Origin: Streptomyces canus
GTDB taxonomy: Bacteria; Actinomycetota; Actinomycetes; Streptomycetales; Streptomycetaceae
Assembly (NCBI RefSeq): GCF_001514145.1
Contig: NZ_KQ948667.1
Span: 308,318-372,317 of the forward strand
Reading direction: 5' to 3'
DNA: 64,000 nt
Shown: piece by piece, positions 18,484 through 26,892 of the stretch
Layout of the letters: every line of letters starts with the position of its first letter
How positions within the stretch are numbered: position 1 is the first letter of the stretch
The notes under the pieces: model-generated
Told to the model about the DNA's origin: nothing
What the model saw: only the letters and a program-made list of their open reading frames with translations
Databases searched by the model: none
Position numbers and translations under genes: made by a program

Positions 18484-19684
18484 CCTCCCTCAGCCGGGCG
18501 ACGAAGTCCGCGGCCGCCGTCCGCACGTCCGCCGCCGTCCACTCCAGGGCCGCGCCGCGGACGTTGACCTCGGTCATGGACAGGCCGGGGCCCTTCTCGT
18601 CCCAGGGGTTGATGAACAGGGCCGTCCCCGTCTCCTCCGACTGCCGGATCGCCGCCTCGGAGAGCTCGTCGACGCCGTACGGCAGCCAGAGCTGGAAGTC
18701 GAAGGTGTGCGGCGCCTCGGGGTGGACCCGCGCCCACGGCATCCCGGCCTCCGAGAGCCCCTCGCGCAGCGCGGCGGCCACCACGCGCGCGTGGGTGACG
18801 TACTCGGGCAGCCTGGGCAGTTCGTGTTCCAGTCCGGCGAGGGCCGACAGGACGGTCGGGAACTGCTGGAAGACCGCGCCGCCGTACCGGTGCCGCCAGG
18901 TCTTCGCCTCGTCGATCAGGGTCTTCGGGCCGGCGAGCGCGGCCCCGCCGAAGGCTTGGAGGGACTTGTAGAACGACACGTACACGCTGTCCGCGAGGTC
19001 CGCGATCTCGGCCAGGGGGCGGCCGAAGTGGACGGTGGTCTCCCACAGGCGCGCCCCGTCGAAGTGCACCACGGCGTCGCGCTCGCGAGCCGCCTCCACG
19101 ACCTCGGTGAGCTCCTCCCAGGTGGGCAGCAGGAATCCGGCGTCCCTGAGGGGCAGTTCCAGCATCAGCGCCCCGAAGGGCTCCTCGAAGCCGCGTATCT
19201 CGTCGGCCGTGGGCTGCCGCGGCTCGCTCGTCACATGGACCGGGCGCAGACCGGAGACCTCCCGGAAGGCGTCGCGCTCGTGCACCTCGGGGTGGGCCAG
19301 GGGGTGCAGGGCGACAGTGGGGTTGCCGGTGCGGCCCGCCCAGCAGCGCAGTGCCACCTGCTGGGCCATCGTGCCGGTCGGGAAGAAGGCGGCGGCCTCC
19401 TTGCCGAGGAGTCCTGCGACCTTCTCCTCCAGGGCCTCGACGATGCCGTTCCCGTAGAGGTCGGACGGCTCGTCCAGGTCGTAGAGCGTGTCCGCCCCGT
19501 CGAGCAGCGACAGGCGCTCGCGGAGGGGTGCGAGCAACCCCAGGCGGGCCAGGGTGCGCTTCGCGCTCCGGTACGCGCTGATGCGCCGTGCGCGGCGGCG
19601 CAGAAGCCGTTCCGCCTCCGTGAGCTGCTCCGGTGGTGCCTCGTCCGCCGCCTGCCCCGCGCTCTGCTCCGCTGTGTCACTCAT
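18473..19684 (-). CDS. PLP-dependent threonine aldolase / beta-eliminating lyase family protein
   Basis: 403 aa from ATG 19684 (MSDTAEQ). Fold type I beta-eliminating lyase domain (PF01212): GNGIVEALEEKVAGLLGKEAAAFFPTGTMAQQVALR, HFDGARLWETTVHFG with the cofactor-binding Asp, and the Schiff-base Lys in YVSFYKSLQAFGGAAL. Members cleave L-threonine or L-allo-threonine to glycine and acetaldehyde, but this branch is divergent (FYKSLQAFGG where the low-specificity aldolases have the motif SKGLGAP). The exact substrate is therefore open. It is divergent from the pan/nad operon. Confidence 0.85.
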   Translation of the reverse strand: MSDTAEQSAGQAADEAPPEQLTEAERLLRRRARRISAYRSAKRTLARLGLLAPLRERLSLLDGADTLYDLDEPSDLYGNGIVEALEEKVAGLLGKEAAAFFPTGTMAQQVALRCWAGRTGNPTVALHPLAHPEVHERDAFREVSGLRPVHVTSEPRQPTADEIRGFEEPFGALMLELPLRDAGFLLPTWEELTEVVEAARERDAVVHFDGARLWETTVHFGRPLAEIADLADSVYVSFYKSLQAFGGAALAGPKTLIDEAKTWRHRYGGAVFQQFPTVLSALAGLEHELPRLPEYVTHARVVAAALREGLSEAGMPWARVHPEAPHTFDFQLWLPYGVDELSEAAIRQSEETGTALFINPWDEKGPGLSMTEVNVRGAALEWTAADVRTAAADFVARLREVSG

Positions 19685-19761
19685 GCCCGGATCATCTCGT
19701 GCGCCCCGGGCGCGGGCACACGGATTTCCGCGCTCCCAGGCCCGCACGGAAACCCACAGCC

Positions 19762-19770
19762 TGTGGACAA
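19762..19770 (-). promoter_or_regulatory. single consensus DnaA box
   Basis: TGTGGACAA, the reverse complement of the Streptomyces DnaA-box consensus TTGTCCACA, lies in the divergent gap between the aldolase gene and the DUF2520-panC operon. A single 9-base match can occur by chance. Confidence 0.3.
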
Positions 19771-19857
19771 CCGGACACCCCTCGAACCGATCGCGTTAAC
19801 ATGACGAGAAATCGTCCGGTACCCAGATGCGGACTGGAACGGGAAGGCCGCCGTCGC

Positions 19858-20787
19858 GTGAGTACAGCCCAACAGCCAGACAACAAGGACCGCCCCGCGC
19901 GGCTCACCGTCGGCGTCGTCGGCGCCGGCCGGGTGGGACCGACGCTCGCCGCGTCCCTCCAACTCGCCGGGCACCGGCCGGTGGCCGTCTCCGGGGTCTC
20001 CGACGCCTCCCGGCGGCGGGCCGCGCTGATGCTCCCGGACGTCCCGCTCGTCACCCCCGAGGACGTCCTGCAGCGCGCCGACCTGGTGCTGCTGACCGTC
20101 CCCGACGACACCCTGCCCGGTCTCGTCGAGGGGCTCGCCGAGACCGGTGCCGTGCGGCCGGGGCAGCTGCTCGTGCACACCTCCGGGCGGTACGGCGCGA
20201 AGGTCCTGGACCCCGCCCTGCGCGCGGGCGCGCTGCCGCTGGCCCTGCACCCGGCGATGACCTTCACCGGCACTCCTGTGGACGTCCAGCGCCTGGCGGG
20301 CTGCTCCTTCGGCGTCACCGCCCCCGAGGAGCTGAGGCTGGCCGCCGAGGCCCTCGTCATCGAGATGGGCGGCGAGCCCGAGTGGATCGACGAGGAGAAG
20401 CGGCCGCTGTACCACGCGGCTCTGGCCCTCGGCGCCAACCACCTGGTCACCCTGGTCGCCCAGGCCATGGAGCTGCTGCGCTCGGCCGGTGTCGCGGCCC
20501 CGGACCGAATGCTCGGCCCGCTGCTCGGCGCCGCCCTCGACAACGCCCTGCGCTCCGGCGACGCGGCCCTCACCGGACCCGTCGCGCGCGGGGACGCCGG
20601 CACGGTCGCCGCGCACGTCACGGAGCTGCGCAGGCACGCCCCGCAGACCGTCGCGGGCTATCTCGCGATGGCCCGTGCGACCGCCGACCGGGCGCTCGCC
20701 CACGGACTGCTGAAGCCGGAGCTCGCCGAGGACCTCCTCGGGGTACTCGCCACGGGCACCAACGGCTCCGAGGGGGACGCCCGATGA
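19858..20787 (+). CDS. Rossmann-fold DUF2520 dehydrogenase-like protein
   Basis: 309 aa from GTG 19858. The N-terminal NAD(P)-binding segment LTVGVVGAGRVGPTLAASLQLAGH and DLVLLTVPDDTLPGLVEGL are typical of F420/ketopantoate/pyrroline-5-carboxylate reductase relatives. The C-terminal all-helical DUF2520 domain contains EEKRPLYHAALALGANHLVTLVAQAMELL. The stop overlaps the panC ATG (ATGA), so it is made together with pantothenate synthetase. Because ketopantoate reductase is the step before PanC, this protein may supply that activity; that is inference from position and fold, as the sequence is not a classical PanE. Confidence 0.87.
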   Translation: MSTAQQPDNKDRPARLTVGVVGAGRVGPTLAASLQLAGHRPVAVSGVSDASRRRAALMLPDVPLVTPEDVLQRADLVLLTVPDDTLPGLVEGLAETGAVRPGQLLVHTSGRYGAKVLDPALRAGALPLALHPAMTFTGTPVDVQRLAGCSFGVTAPEELRLAAEALVIEMGGEPEWIDEEKRPLYHAALALGANHLVTLVAQAMELLRSAGVAAPDRMLGPLLGAALDNALRSGDAALTGPVARGDAGTVAAHVTELRRHAPQTVAGYLAMARATADRALAHGLLKPELAEDLLGVLATGTNGSEGDAR

Positions 20788-21776
20788 CCACGACCCTGCT
20801 GCGCACCGCCGGTGAACTGCACGCACGCGCGCGCGTGGGCCGCCGGGCCGTCGTGATGACCATGGGCGCCCTGCACGAGGGCCACGCCACCCTCATCCGC
20901 ACCGCGCGCGAGATCGCCGGACCCGACGGCGAGGTCGTCGTCACCGTTTTCGTGAACCCCCTCCAGTTCGGCGCGGGCGAGGACCTCGACCGCTACCCGC
21001 GCACCCTCGACGCCGACCTCAAGATCGCCGAGGACGCCGGCGCGGACGCCGTCTTCGCACCCTCCGTCGACGTGGTCTACCCCGGCGGCGAGCCCCAGGT
21101 GCGCATCAGCGCGGGCCCGATGGGAGAGCGGCTGGAGGGCGCCTCGCGTCCGGGCCATTTCGACGGCATGCTCACCGTCGTCGCCAAGCTGCTGCACCTC
21201 ACCCGCCCCGACATCGCCCTCTACGGCCAGAAGGACGCCCAGCAGCTCGCTCTGATCCGCCGGATGGTGCGCGACCTGAACTTCGGCGTCGACATCGTCG
21301 GCGTTCCCACCGTGCGCGAGGACGACGGCCTGGCCCTGTCCAGCCGCAACCGCTACCTCAAGCCGCAGGAACGGCGCACGGCGCTCGCCCTGTCCCGCGC
21401 GCTGTTCGCGGGCCGCGACCGGCACGCGGCACAGGAGGCGTTGCGCGCGCGGGCCCGCGAAGTGCCCGCCACGCAGGCGCGTGCCGAGGCGCTGAGCGCC
21501 CTCGGCGAGTCCCGCGCGGCCGCCGACGCGCACGCCGTCGCCAAAGCCCTTCCCGGTGCGCCCTCGGCCGTCCGCGCGGCCGCCCGCCTGATCCTGGACG
21601 ACGCCGCGCGCCAGGACCCGCCGCTCGCCCTGGACTACCTCGCACTCGTCGACCCGACCGACTTCAGCGAGATCGACGACGACTTCACCGGCGAGGCCGT
21701 CCTCGCCGTCGCCGCCCGGGTGGGGACGACCCGGCTGATCGACAACATCCCCCTGACCTTCGGAGCCGCCTCGTGA
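20784..21776 (+). CDS. panC: pantothenate synthetase
   Basis: Joins pantoate and beta-alanine with ATP. It is 330 aa, longer than the common 280 because of an Arg/Ala-rich insertion around residues 200-250. Signatures: VMTMGALHEGHATLI (HxGH nucleotide motif), FVNPLQFG, GQKDAQQLALIRRMVRDLN and LSSRNRYL. It is coupled at both ends: ATGA with the DUF2520 gene and GTGA with nadB. panC, nadB, nadC and coaX thus form one transcription unit linking CoA and NAD synthesis. Confidence 0.96.
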   Translation: MTTTLLRTAGELHARARVGRRAVVMTMGALHEGHATLIRTAREIAGPDGEVVVTVFVNPLQFGAGEDLDRYPRTLDADLKIAEDAGADAVFAPSVDVVYPGGEPQVRISAGPMGERLEGASRPGHFDGMLTVVAKLLHLTRPDIALYGQKDAQQLALIRRMVRDLNFGVDIVGVPTVREDDGLALSSRNRYLKPQERRTALALSRALFAGRDRHAAQEALRARAREVPATQARAEALSALGESRAAADAHAVAKALPGAPSAVRAAARLILDDAARQDPPLALDYLALVDPTDFSEIDDDFTGEAVLAVAARVGTTRLIDNIPLTFGAAS

Positions 21777-23482
21777 CCAGCACAGGCATACGACTGCACG
21801 CACCCGCGCCCGGGTGGTCCATCGACGCGGACGTCGTGGTCGTGGGCTCCGGCGTCGCCGGCCTGACCGCGGCCCTGCGCTGCGAGGCCGAGGGCCTGAG
21901 GACCGTCGTCGTCACCAAGGCCCGCCTCGACGACGGCTCCACCCGCTGGGCGCAGGGCGGCATCGCCGCGGCCCTCGGTGAGGGCGACACCCCCGAACAG
22001 CACCTGGACGACACGCTGGTGGCGGGCGCGGGCCTGTGCGACGAGGGGGCCGTACGGATCCTCGTCACCGAGGGACCCGACGCCGTACGCCGCCTGATCG
22101 CGACCGGCGCGCACTTCGACGAGTCCGAGGAGGGCGACCTGGCGCTCACCCGCGAGGGCGGCCACCACCGCCGCCGGATCGCGCATGCGGGCGGTGACGC
22201 CACCGGCGCGGAGATCTCCCGGGCGCTCGTCGAGGCCGTACGCGCGCGTGGACTGCGCACGATCGAGAACGCGCTCGTGCTCGACCTGCTGACGGACGCG
22301 CACGGCCGGACGGCGGGCGTCACCCTGCACGTCATGGGCGAGGGCCAGCACGACGGCGTGGGTGCCGTGCACGCCCCCGCGGTCGTCCTCGCGACCGGCG
22401 GCATGGGCCAGGTGTTCTCCGCGACGACCAACCCGTCCGTCTCGACCGGCGACGGCGTGGCGCTCGCCCTGCGGGCCGGTGCGGAGGTCTCGGACCTCGA
22501 ATTCGTGCAGTTCCACCCGACCGTGCTGTTCCTGGGTGCGGACGCGGAGGGTCAGCAGCCCCTGGTCTCCGAGGCGGTACGCGGCGAGGGCGCCCACCTG
22601 GTCGACGCGGACGGCGTGCGCTTCATGGTCGGCCAGCACGAACTCGCCGAACTCGCGCCCCGCGACATCGTCGCCAAGGGCATCACCCGGCGCATGCAGG
22701 AGCAGGACGCCGAGCACATGTTCCTCGACGCCCGGCACTTCGGCGCCGACATGTGGGAGCACCGCTTCCCGACGATCCTCGCCGCCTGCCGTGCCCACGG
22801 CATCGACCCGGTCGCCGAGCCCATCCCGATCGCGCCGGCCGCCCACTACGCCTCCGGAGGCGTGCGCACCGACTCCCAGGGGCGTACGACCGTCCCTGGC
22901 CTGTACGCCTGCGGCGAGGTCGCCTGCACCGGCGTGCACGGCGCGAACCGGCTCGCCTCCAACTCCCTCCTGGAGGGACTGGTCTACGCCGAGCGCATCG
23001 CCGTCGACATCGTGGCGAGCCGCACCGGGCTCCACGCGCGTGTGCCCGCACCCGTAGAGCGGCCCGAGAGGCCCGCGCATCCCCTGCTCGCGCCCGAGGC
23101 AAGGTTCGCCATCCAACGGATCATGACGCAGGGCGCGGGAGTGCTGCGCTCGGGCGAGTCCCTGTCCAAGGCCGCCGGCCTCCTGCAGCAGCTGCATTCC
23201 GACGCCCGCGACGCCCTCGCCGAGAACGGCAAGACGGCCGAGCCCGGCGTCGACACCTGGGAGGCCACCAACCTCCTGTGCGTGGCCCGTGTCCTGGTCG
23301 CCGCCGCCCTGCAGCGCGAGGAGACGCGCGGCTGCCACTGGCGCGAGGACGAACCCGACCGGAACGACACGGCATGGCGCCGCCACATCGTCGTACGGCT
23401 CAATCCCGACCGGACCCTCGCCGTACACACCACGGATACCGCAGACTTCCCCCCGACCCGGCAGCCCCTTCAGGAGCAGTGA
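21773..23482 (+). CDS. nadB: L-aspartate oxidase
   Basis: FAD-dependent first enzyme of de novo NAD synthesis, turning aspartate into iminoaspartate. It is 569 aa from GTG 21773. FAD-binding DVVVVGSGVAGLTAALR, the family block GSTRWAQGGIAAAL, the active-site REGGHHRRRIAHAGGDATG, and EFVQFHPT are visible. APAAHYASGGVRTD and GANRLASNSLLEGLVYAER of the succinate dehydrogenase/fumarate reductase superfamily follow. The C-terminal helical domain is complete. The quinolinate synthase partner nadA is not in this operon. Confidence 0.96.
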   Translation: MTSTGIRLHAPAPGWSIDADVVVVGSGVAGLTAALRCEAEGLRTVVVTKARLDDGSTRWAQGGIAAALGEGDTPEQHLDDTLVAGAGLCDEGAVRILVTEGPDAVRRLIATGAHFDESEEGDLALTREGGHHRRRIAHAGGDATGAEISRALVEAVRARGLRTIENALVLDLLTDAHGRTAGVTLHVMGEGQHDGVGAVHAPAVVLATGGMGQVFSATTNPSVSTGDGVALALRAGAEVSDLEFVQFHPTVLFLGADAEGQQPLVSEAVRGEGAHLVDADGVRFMVGQHELAELAPRDIVAKGITRRMQEQDAEHMFLDARHFGADMWEHRFPTILAACRAHGIDPVAEPIPIAPAAHYASGGVRTDSQGRTTVPGLYACGEVACTGVHGANRLASNSLLEGLVYAERIAVDIVASRTGLHARVPAPVERPERPAHPLLAPEARFAIQRIMTQGAGVLRSGESLSKAAGLLQQLHSDARDALAENGKTAEPGVDTWEATNLLCVARVLVAAALQREETRGCHWREDEPDRNDTAWRRHIVVRLNPDRTLAVHTTDTADFPPTRQPLQEQ

Positions 23483-23487
23483 CAGTA

Positions 23488-24474
23488 GTGAGCACCGACG
23501 ACCTTCCCCTCGCCTCGTCCGGCGGCTGCGGCGACGGCTGCGCCTGTGGCGCCGCCTCCGACGGCACCGACGAGGAATACCTGGAGTGCGGGCTCGACCC
23601 CGCGCTCGCGCAGCTCCTGGCCGACGCCGGACTCGACCCCGTGGAGGTCGAGGACATCGCCAACGTCGCCATCCAGGAGGACCTCGACCACGGCGTGGAC
23701 GTGACGACCGTCGCGACCATCCCCGAGGACGCCGTCGCCACCGCCGACTTCGTCGCGCGGGAGGCGGGCGTCGTGGCCGGCCTGCGGGTCGCCGAGGCGG
23801 TCGTCTCGGTGGTCTGCGAGGACGAGTTCGAGGTCGAGCGGCACGTGGAGGACGGCGACCGGGTGGAGGCCGGGCAGAAGCTCCTGTCGGTCACCACCCG
23901 CACGCGTGACCTCCTCACCGCCGAGCGCAGCGCGCTCAACCTGCTGTGCCGGCTCTCGGGCATCGCGACCGCCACGCGCGCGTGGGCGGACGCACTGGAG
24001 GGCACCAAGGCACGCGTGCGTGACACCCGGAAGACGACTCCGGGGCTCAGGTCGCTGGAGAAGTTCGCCGTGCGCTGCGGGGGCGGGGTCAACCACCGGA
24101 TGTCGCTGTCCGACGCGGCGCTGGTGAAGGACAACCACGTGGTCGCCGCCGGTGGCGTCGCGCCGGCCTTCAAGGCCGTGCGGGAGGCCTTCCCGGACGT
24201 GCCGATCGAGGTCGAGGTCGACACCCTGCACCAGCTGCGGGAGGTCGTGGACGCGGGCGCCGATCTGATCCTGCTGGACAACTTCACGCCCGGGGAGTGC
24301 GAAGAAGCTGTCGCGGTCGTGCACGGGCGGGCCGCGCTGGAGGCCTCCGGGCGGCTGACGCTCGCCAACGCGCGCGCGTACGCCGACACCGGGGTCGACT
24401 ACCTCGCCGTCGGGGCGCTCACCCACTCCTCGCCGATCCTCGACATCGGCCTCGATCTGCGCGAGGCGGAGTAG
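23488..24474 (+). CDS. nadC: nicotinate-nucleotide diphosphorylase (carboxylating)
   Basis: Converts quinolinate and PRPP to nicotinate mononucleotide. It is 328 aa from GTG 23488 (AGGAG 11 bases upstream; an in-frame GTG at 23479 is too close to it). Signatures: the EDLDHGVDVTT opening, NLLCRLSGIATATR, RDTRKTTPGLRSLEKFAVRCGGGVNHR and LVKDNHV. Unusually, about 30 residues precede the core and carry a cysteine cluster GGCGDGCACG (Cys14, 18, 20) plus Cys34. This could bind metal; canonical NadC has no such extension. Confidence 0.95.
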   Translation: MSTDDLPLASSGGCGDGCACGAASDGTDEEYLECGLDPALAQLLADAGLDPVEVEDIANVAIQEDLDHGVDVTTVATIPEDAVATADFVAREAGVVAGLRVAEAVVSVVCEDEFEVERHVEDGDRVEAGQKLLSVTTRTRDLLTAERSALNLLCRLSGIATATRAWADALEGTKARVRDTRKTTPGLRSLEKFAVRCGGGVNHRMSLSDAALVKDNHVVAAGGVAPAFKAVREAFPDVPIEVEVDTLHQLREVVDAGADLILLDNFTPGECEEAVAVVHGRAALEASGRLTLANARAYADTGVDYLAVGALTHSSPILDIGLDLREAE

Positions 24475-24479
24475 TCGCG

Positions 24480-25277
24480 ATGCTCCTCACGATCGACGTA
24501 GGCAACACGCACACCGTCCTCGGGCTGTTCGACGGCGAGGACATCGTCGAGCACTGGCGGATCTCCACGGACGCGCGCCGGACGGCGGACGAGCTGGCGG
24601 TACTGCTTCAGGGCCTGATGGGCATGCATCCGCTCCTCGGCGACGAACTGGGCGACGGGATCGACGGGATCGCGATCTGCGCGACCGTGCCGTCCGTGCT
24701 GCACGAGCTGCGTGAGGTGACGCGGCGGTACTACGGCGACGTGCCGGCCGTGCTGGTCGAGCCCGGCGTGAAGACGGGGGTGCCGATCCTCACCGACAAC
24801 CCCAAGGAGGTCGGAGCGGACCGGATCATCAACGCGGTGGCTGCCGTCGAGCTGTTCGGCGGACCGGCGATCGTCGTGGACTTCGGTACGGCGACGACGT
24901 TCGACGCGGTGTCCGCGCGCGGGGAGTACGTCGGCGGAGTCATCGCGCCCGGTATCGAGATCTCCGTGGAGGCGCTCGGCGTGAAGGGGGCGCAGCTGCG
25001 GAAGATCGAGGTGGCCCGGCCCCGGAGCGTGATCGGCAAGAACACGGTCGAGGCGATGCAGTCCGGCATCGTGTACGGCTTCGCCGGGCAGGTCGACGGG
25101 GTCGTGGGCCGGATGGCCCGGGAGCTCGCGGACGATCCGGACGAGGTGACGGTGATCGCCACGGGTGGACTGGCGCCGATGGTGCTGGGGGAGTCGTCGG
25201 TGATCGACGAGCATGAGCCCTGGTTGACGCTGGTGGGGCTGCGGCTGGTGTACGAGCGGAACGTGTCACGGATGTGA
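24480..25277 (+). CDS. coaX: type III pantothenate kinase
   Basis: Phosphorylates pantothenate, the committed step to CoA, without feedback inhibition by CoA. It is 265 aa. The phosphate-1 loop DVGNTHTVLGLF at the N-terminus, the GADR block (VGADRIINAVAA), VVDFGTATTFDAVSARGEYVGGVIAPG and ATGGLAPMV define the CoaX family. It starts five bases after the nadC stop. It closes an operon that already makes pantothenate, so pantothenate is made and activated from one transcript. A large hairpin follows. Confidence 0.96.
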   Translation: MLLTIDVGNTHTVLGLFDGEDIVEHWRISTDARRTADELAVLLQGLMGMHPLLGDELGDGIDGIAICATVPSVLHELREVTRRYYGDVPAVLVEPGVKTGVPILTDNPKEVGADRIINAVAAVELFGGPAIVVDFGTATTFDAVSARGEYVGGVIAPGIEISVEALGVKGAQLRKIEVARPRSVIGKNTVEAMQSGIVYGFAGQVDGVVGRMARELADDPDEVTVIATGGLAPMVLGESSVIDEHEPWLTLVGLRLVYERNVSRM

Positions 25278-25289
25278 CGTCGCCGTCGG

Positions 25290-25340
25290 TGACCAGGCCA
25301 CCCGGTATCCGGCCGCGCGTCCGCGTGGGTGGCCTGGTCA
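25290..25340 (+). terminator. long inverted repeat after coaX, probable terminator
   Basis: TGACCAGGCCACCC (25290-25303) pairs perfectly over 14 bp with GGGTGGCCTGGTCA (25327-25340) around a 23-base GC-rich loop. No U tract follows, as is common for Streptomyces terminators. It lies 12 bases after the coaX stop. Confidence 0.7.
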
Positions 25341-25394
25341 CGCCACACCCGTCCCCTATGACGAATTTGTCTGATTAGCGCGTACTGTCACCAC

Positions 25395-26105
25395 ATGCCC
25401 ACGCCATACGGATCCCGCGGCGGCATGGCGTTCGGCGTGGAGGAGCTGCGTGTGCTCCGCCGCGCTCTCGCCCTCGCCCTTCACCCCGCCCCCGCCTCGG
25501 CCGAGGACATCAAGGACTGCCACCGCCTCGCCGAGTCCCTCGACGAGGCGGTACGTGAGGGTGCCCGACTGCGCGCCTTCCTGGTGGCCGACCTCGCCCG
25601 GTACCGCGCCGCGCTCCCCGGCACCGCCGCCGGTTACCTCACCTTGCTGGAGGAGGCGCTGGGTGCCGGGTACCGGCCCGAGCCCGACGATCTCGCCGCG
25701 CTGAGGGCGCTGCGCGGCAACCCCGCCGCAGCAGCACTGCTGAGCCGCTGCCAGGTGCTGGCCGAACGGGACGTACGGGCCCGTCTGGCGGGCTCCACGG
25801 CCGCCCGGCGTGCCCGGGTCGCTCCAGTAGTCCCCCCCTCCCGTACCCGCCTCCTGGCGCTGCCCGGGGGTCTTTCCGGAGGTGTTTCCAGGGGTACTTC
25901 CGAGGCCGCCCGGGGCGGTCCCGCGGACCAGGACGCCAAGGAGCCGGCGAAGCGTCCCGCCCAGCGGCCGGCGAAACCCGCGGAGAAACCCGCCCCCGCC
26001 CCCCAGCCCTCCCGGCGGCCCATCCCCACCCCGGGCGAGGTCTTCCCCCGCCGCAAACCGACCCCGCCCCCGGCGAACCCGCCACAGCACCTGGCCGCGG
26101 GCTGA
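25395..26105 (+). CDS. hypothetical protein with helical N-terminal domain and Pro-rich tail
   Basis: 236 aa. The first 135 residues look like an alpha-helical globular domain (EELRVLRRALALALHPAP, DIKDCHRLAESLDEAVREGARLRAFLVADLARYRAALPGTAAGYL). The remainder is low complexity, with Lys/Pro/Ala repeats of the type AKRPAQRPAKPAEKPAP ending in NPPQHLAAG. I do not recognise a domain; similar proteins occur at this position in other Streptomyces, from memory. Codon bias is typical of the genome, which supports a real gene. Confidence 0.75.
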   Translation: MPTPYGSRGGMAFGVEELRVLRRALALALHPAPASAEDIKDCHRLAESLDEAVREGARLRAFLVADLARYRAALPGTAAGYLTLLEEALGAGYRPEPDDLAALRALRGNPAAAALLSRCQVLAERDVRARLAGSTAARRARVAPVVPPSRTRLLALPGGLSGGVSRGTSEAARGGPADQDAKEPAKRPAQRPAKPAEKPAPAPQPSRRPIPTPGEVFPRRKPTPPPANPPQHLAAG

Positions 26106-26156
26106 CAGAGCACACCCCGCCCGAGTTGTCCCCGTGCGCCTGGCTACTCTGGACGC

Positions 26157-26339
26157 ATGGACTACGTCTCCGCGCTCGTTCCCCCGGTCGTCATGGCCGC
26201 GTTCTTCATCGGCCTGATCCGGGTGATCGTGAAGACCCAGGGCGGGGCCAACAAGGCCAAGGAGGACGCGGCCGTCGACGCGGCGCTCGCGCGCGCGCAG
26301 GGGGCCAAGCAGTCCTCCGGGTCCGCGGGCGACGCCTGA
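26157..26339 (+). CDS. small single-pass membrane protein
   Basis: 60 aa. One hydrophobic segment (about residues 4-25: VSALVPPVVMAAFFIGLIRVIV) is followed by a basic-acidic helical tail KTQGGANKAKEDAAVDAALARAQ. TACTCT begins 12 bases before the ATG, so the transcript is probably leaderless. The function is unknown. A strong terminator follows, making it a monocistronic unit. Confidence 0.75.
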   Translation: MDYVSALVPPVVMAAFFIGLIRVIVKTQGGANKAKEDAAVDAALARAQGAKQSSGSAGDA

Positions 26340-26360
26340 GCGATCCGCGGCGCCCTCGTC

Positions 26361-26410
26361 GGCGTACGACTCTCCGAGCCACCGCGCTTTCCGAGTCGTA
26401 CGCCCTTTTT
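26361..26410 (+). terminator. terminator after the small membrane protein gene
   Basis: GGCGTACGACTC (26361-26372) pairs perfectly with GAGTCGTACGCC (26393-26404) and is followed by CTTTTTGTTG. This is the clearest U-tracted terminator in the window besides the one after ftsH. Confidence 0.9.
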
Positions 26411-26478
26411 GTTGCTGTTTGGTGTTGAAAGGGCCCTCCGTCACGCCGATAGCCGGATCTCCCACTATTGTGCGAGCT

Positions 26479-26883
26479 GTGCCTCGCCCATTGGGAGAAC
26501 TCGAAGACGCGGTCATGACGCGGGTGTGGAAGTGGAACCGCCCGGTCACCGTTCGGGAAGTCCTGGAAGACCTTCAGCAGGAACGGTCCATCGCCTACAC
26601 CACGGTGATGACCGTTTTGGACAATCTCCATCAGAAGGGCTGGGTGCGCCGTGAGGCGGAAGGCCGGGCCTATCGATATGAGGCGGTCTCCACACGGGCC
26701 GCGTACGCCGCCGCACTGATGAACGACGCCTGGTCCCAGAGTGACAACCCCGCCGCCGCTCTCGTCGCCTTCTTCGGCATGATGAGCGAGGAACAGCGAC
26801 TGGCACTCCAGGACGCCGTGCGGATGGTCCAGGGGCCGACCGCGGAGAACCCCGACTCGGCATCGCGGGGCGGCGGGCGATAG
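26479..26883 (+). CDS. BlaI/MecI/CopY-family transcriptional regulator
   Basis: 134 aa from GTG 26479 (MPRPLGELEDAVMTRVW); TATTGT begins 13 bases upstream, suggesting a leaderless mRNA. The winged helix follows the family pattern: LGELEDAVMTRVWKWNRPVTVREVLEDLQ, SIAYTTVMTVLDNLHQKGWVRREAEGRAYRYEAV. A C-terminal dimerisation region contains LVAFFGMMSEEQ. BlaI-type repressors are usually paired with a BlaR1/M56 membrane protease; none is adjacent here, so the inducing protease, if any, is elsewhere. Its stop TAG doubles as the first bases of a possible -10 (TAGCGT) for the next gene. Confidence 0.9.
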   Translation: MPRPLGELEDAVMTRVWKWNRPVTVREVLEDLQQERSIAYTTVMTVLDNLHQKGWVRREAEGRAYRYEAVSTRAAYAAALMNDAWSQSDNPAAALVAFFGMMSEEQRLALQDAVRMVQGPTAENPDSASRGGGR

Positions 26884-26892
26884 CGTCCGCTC

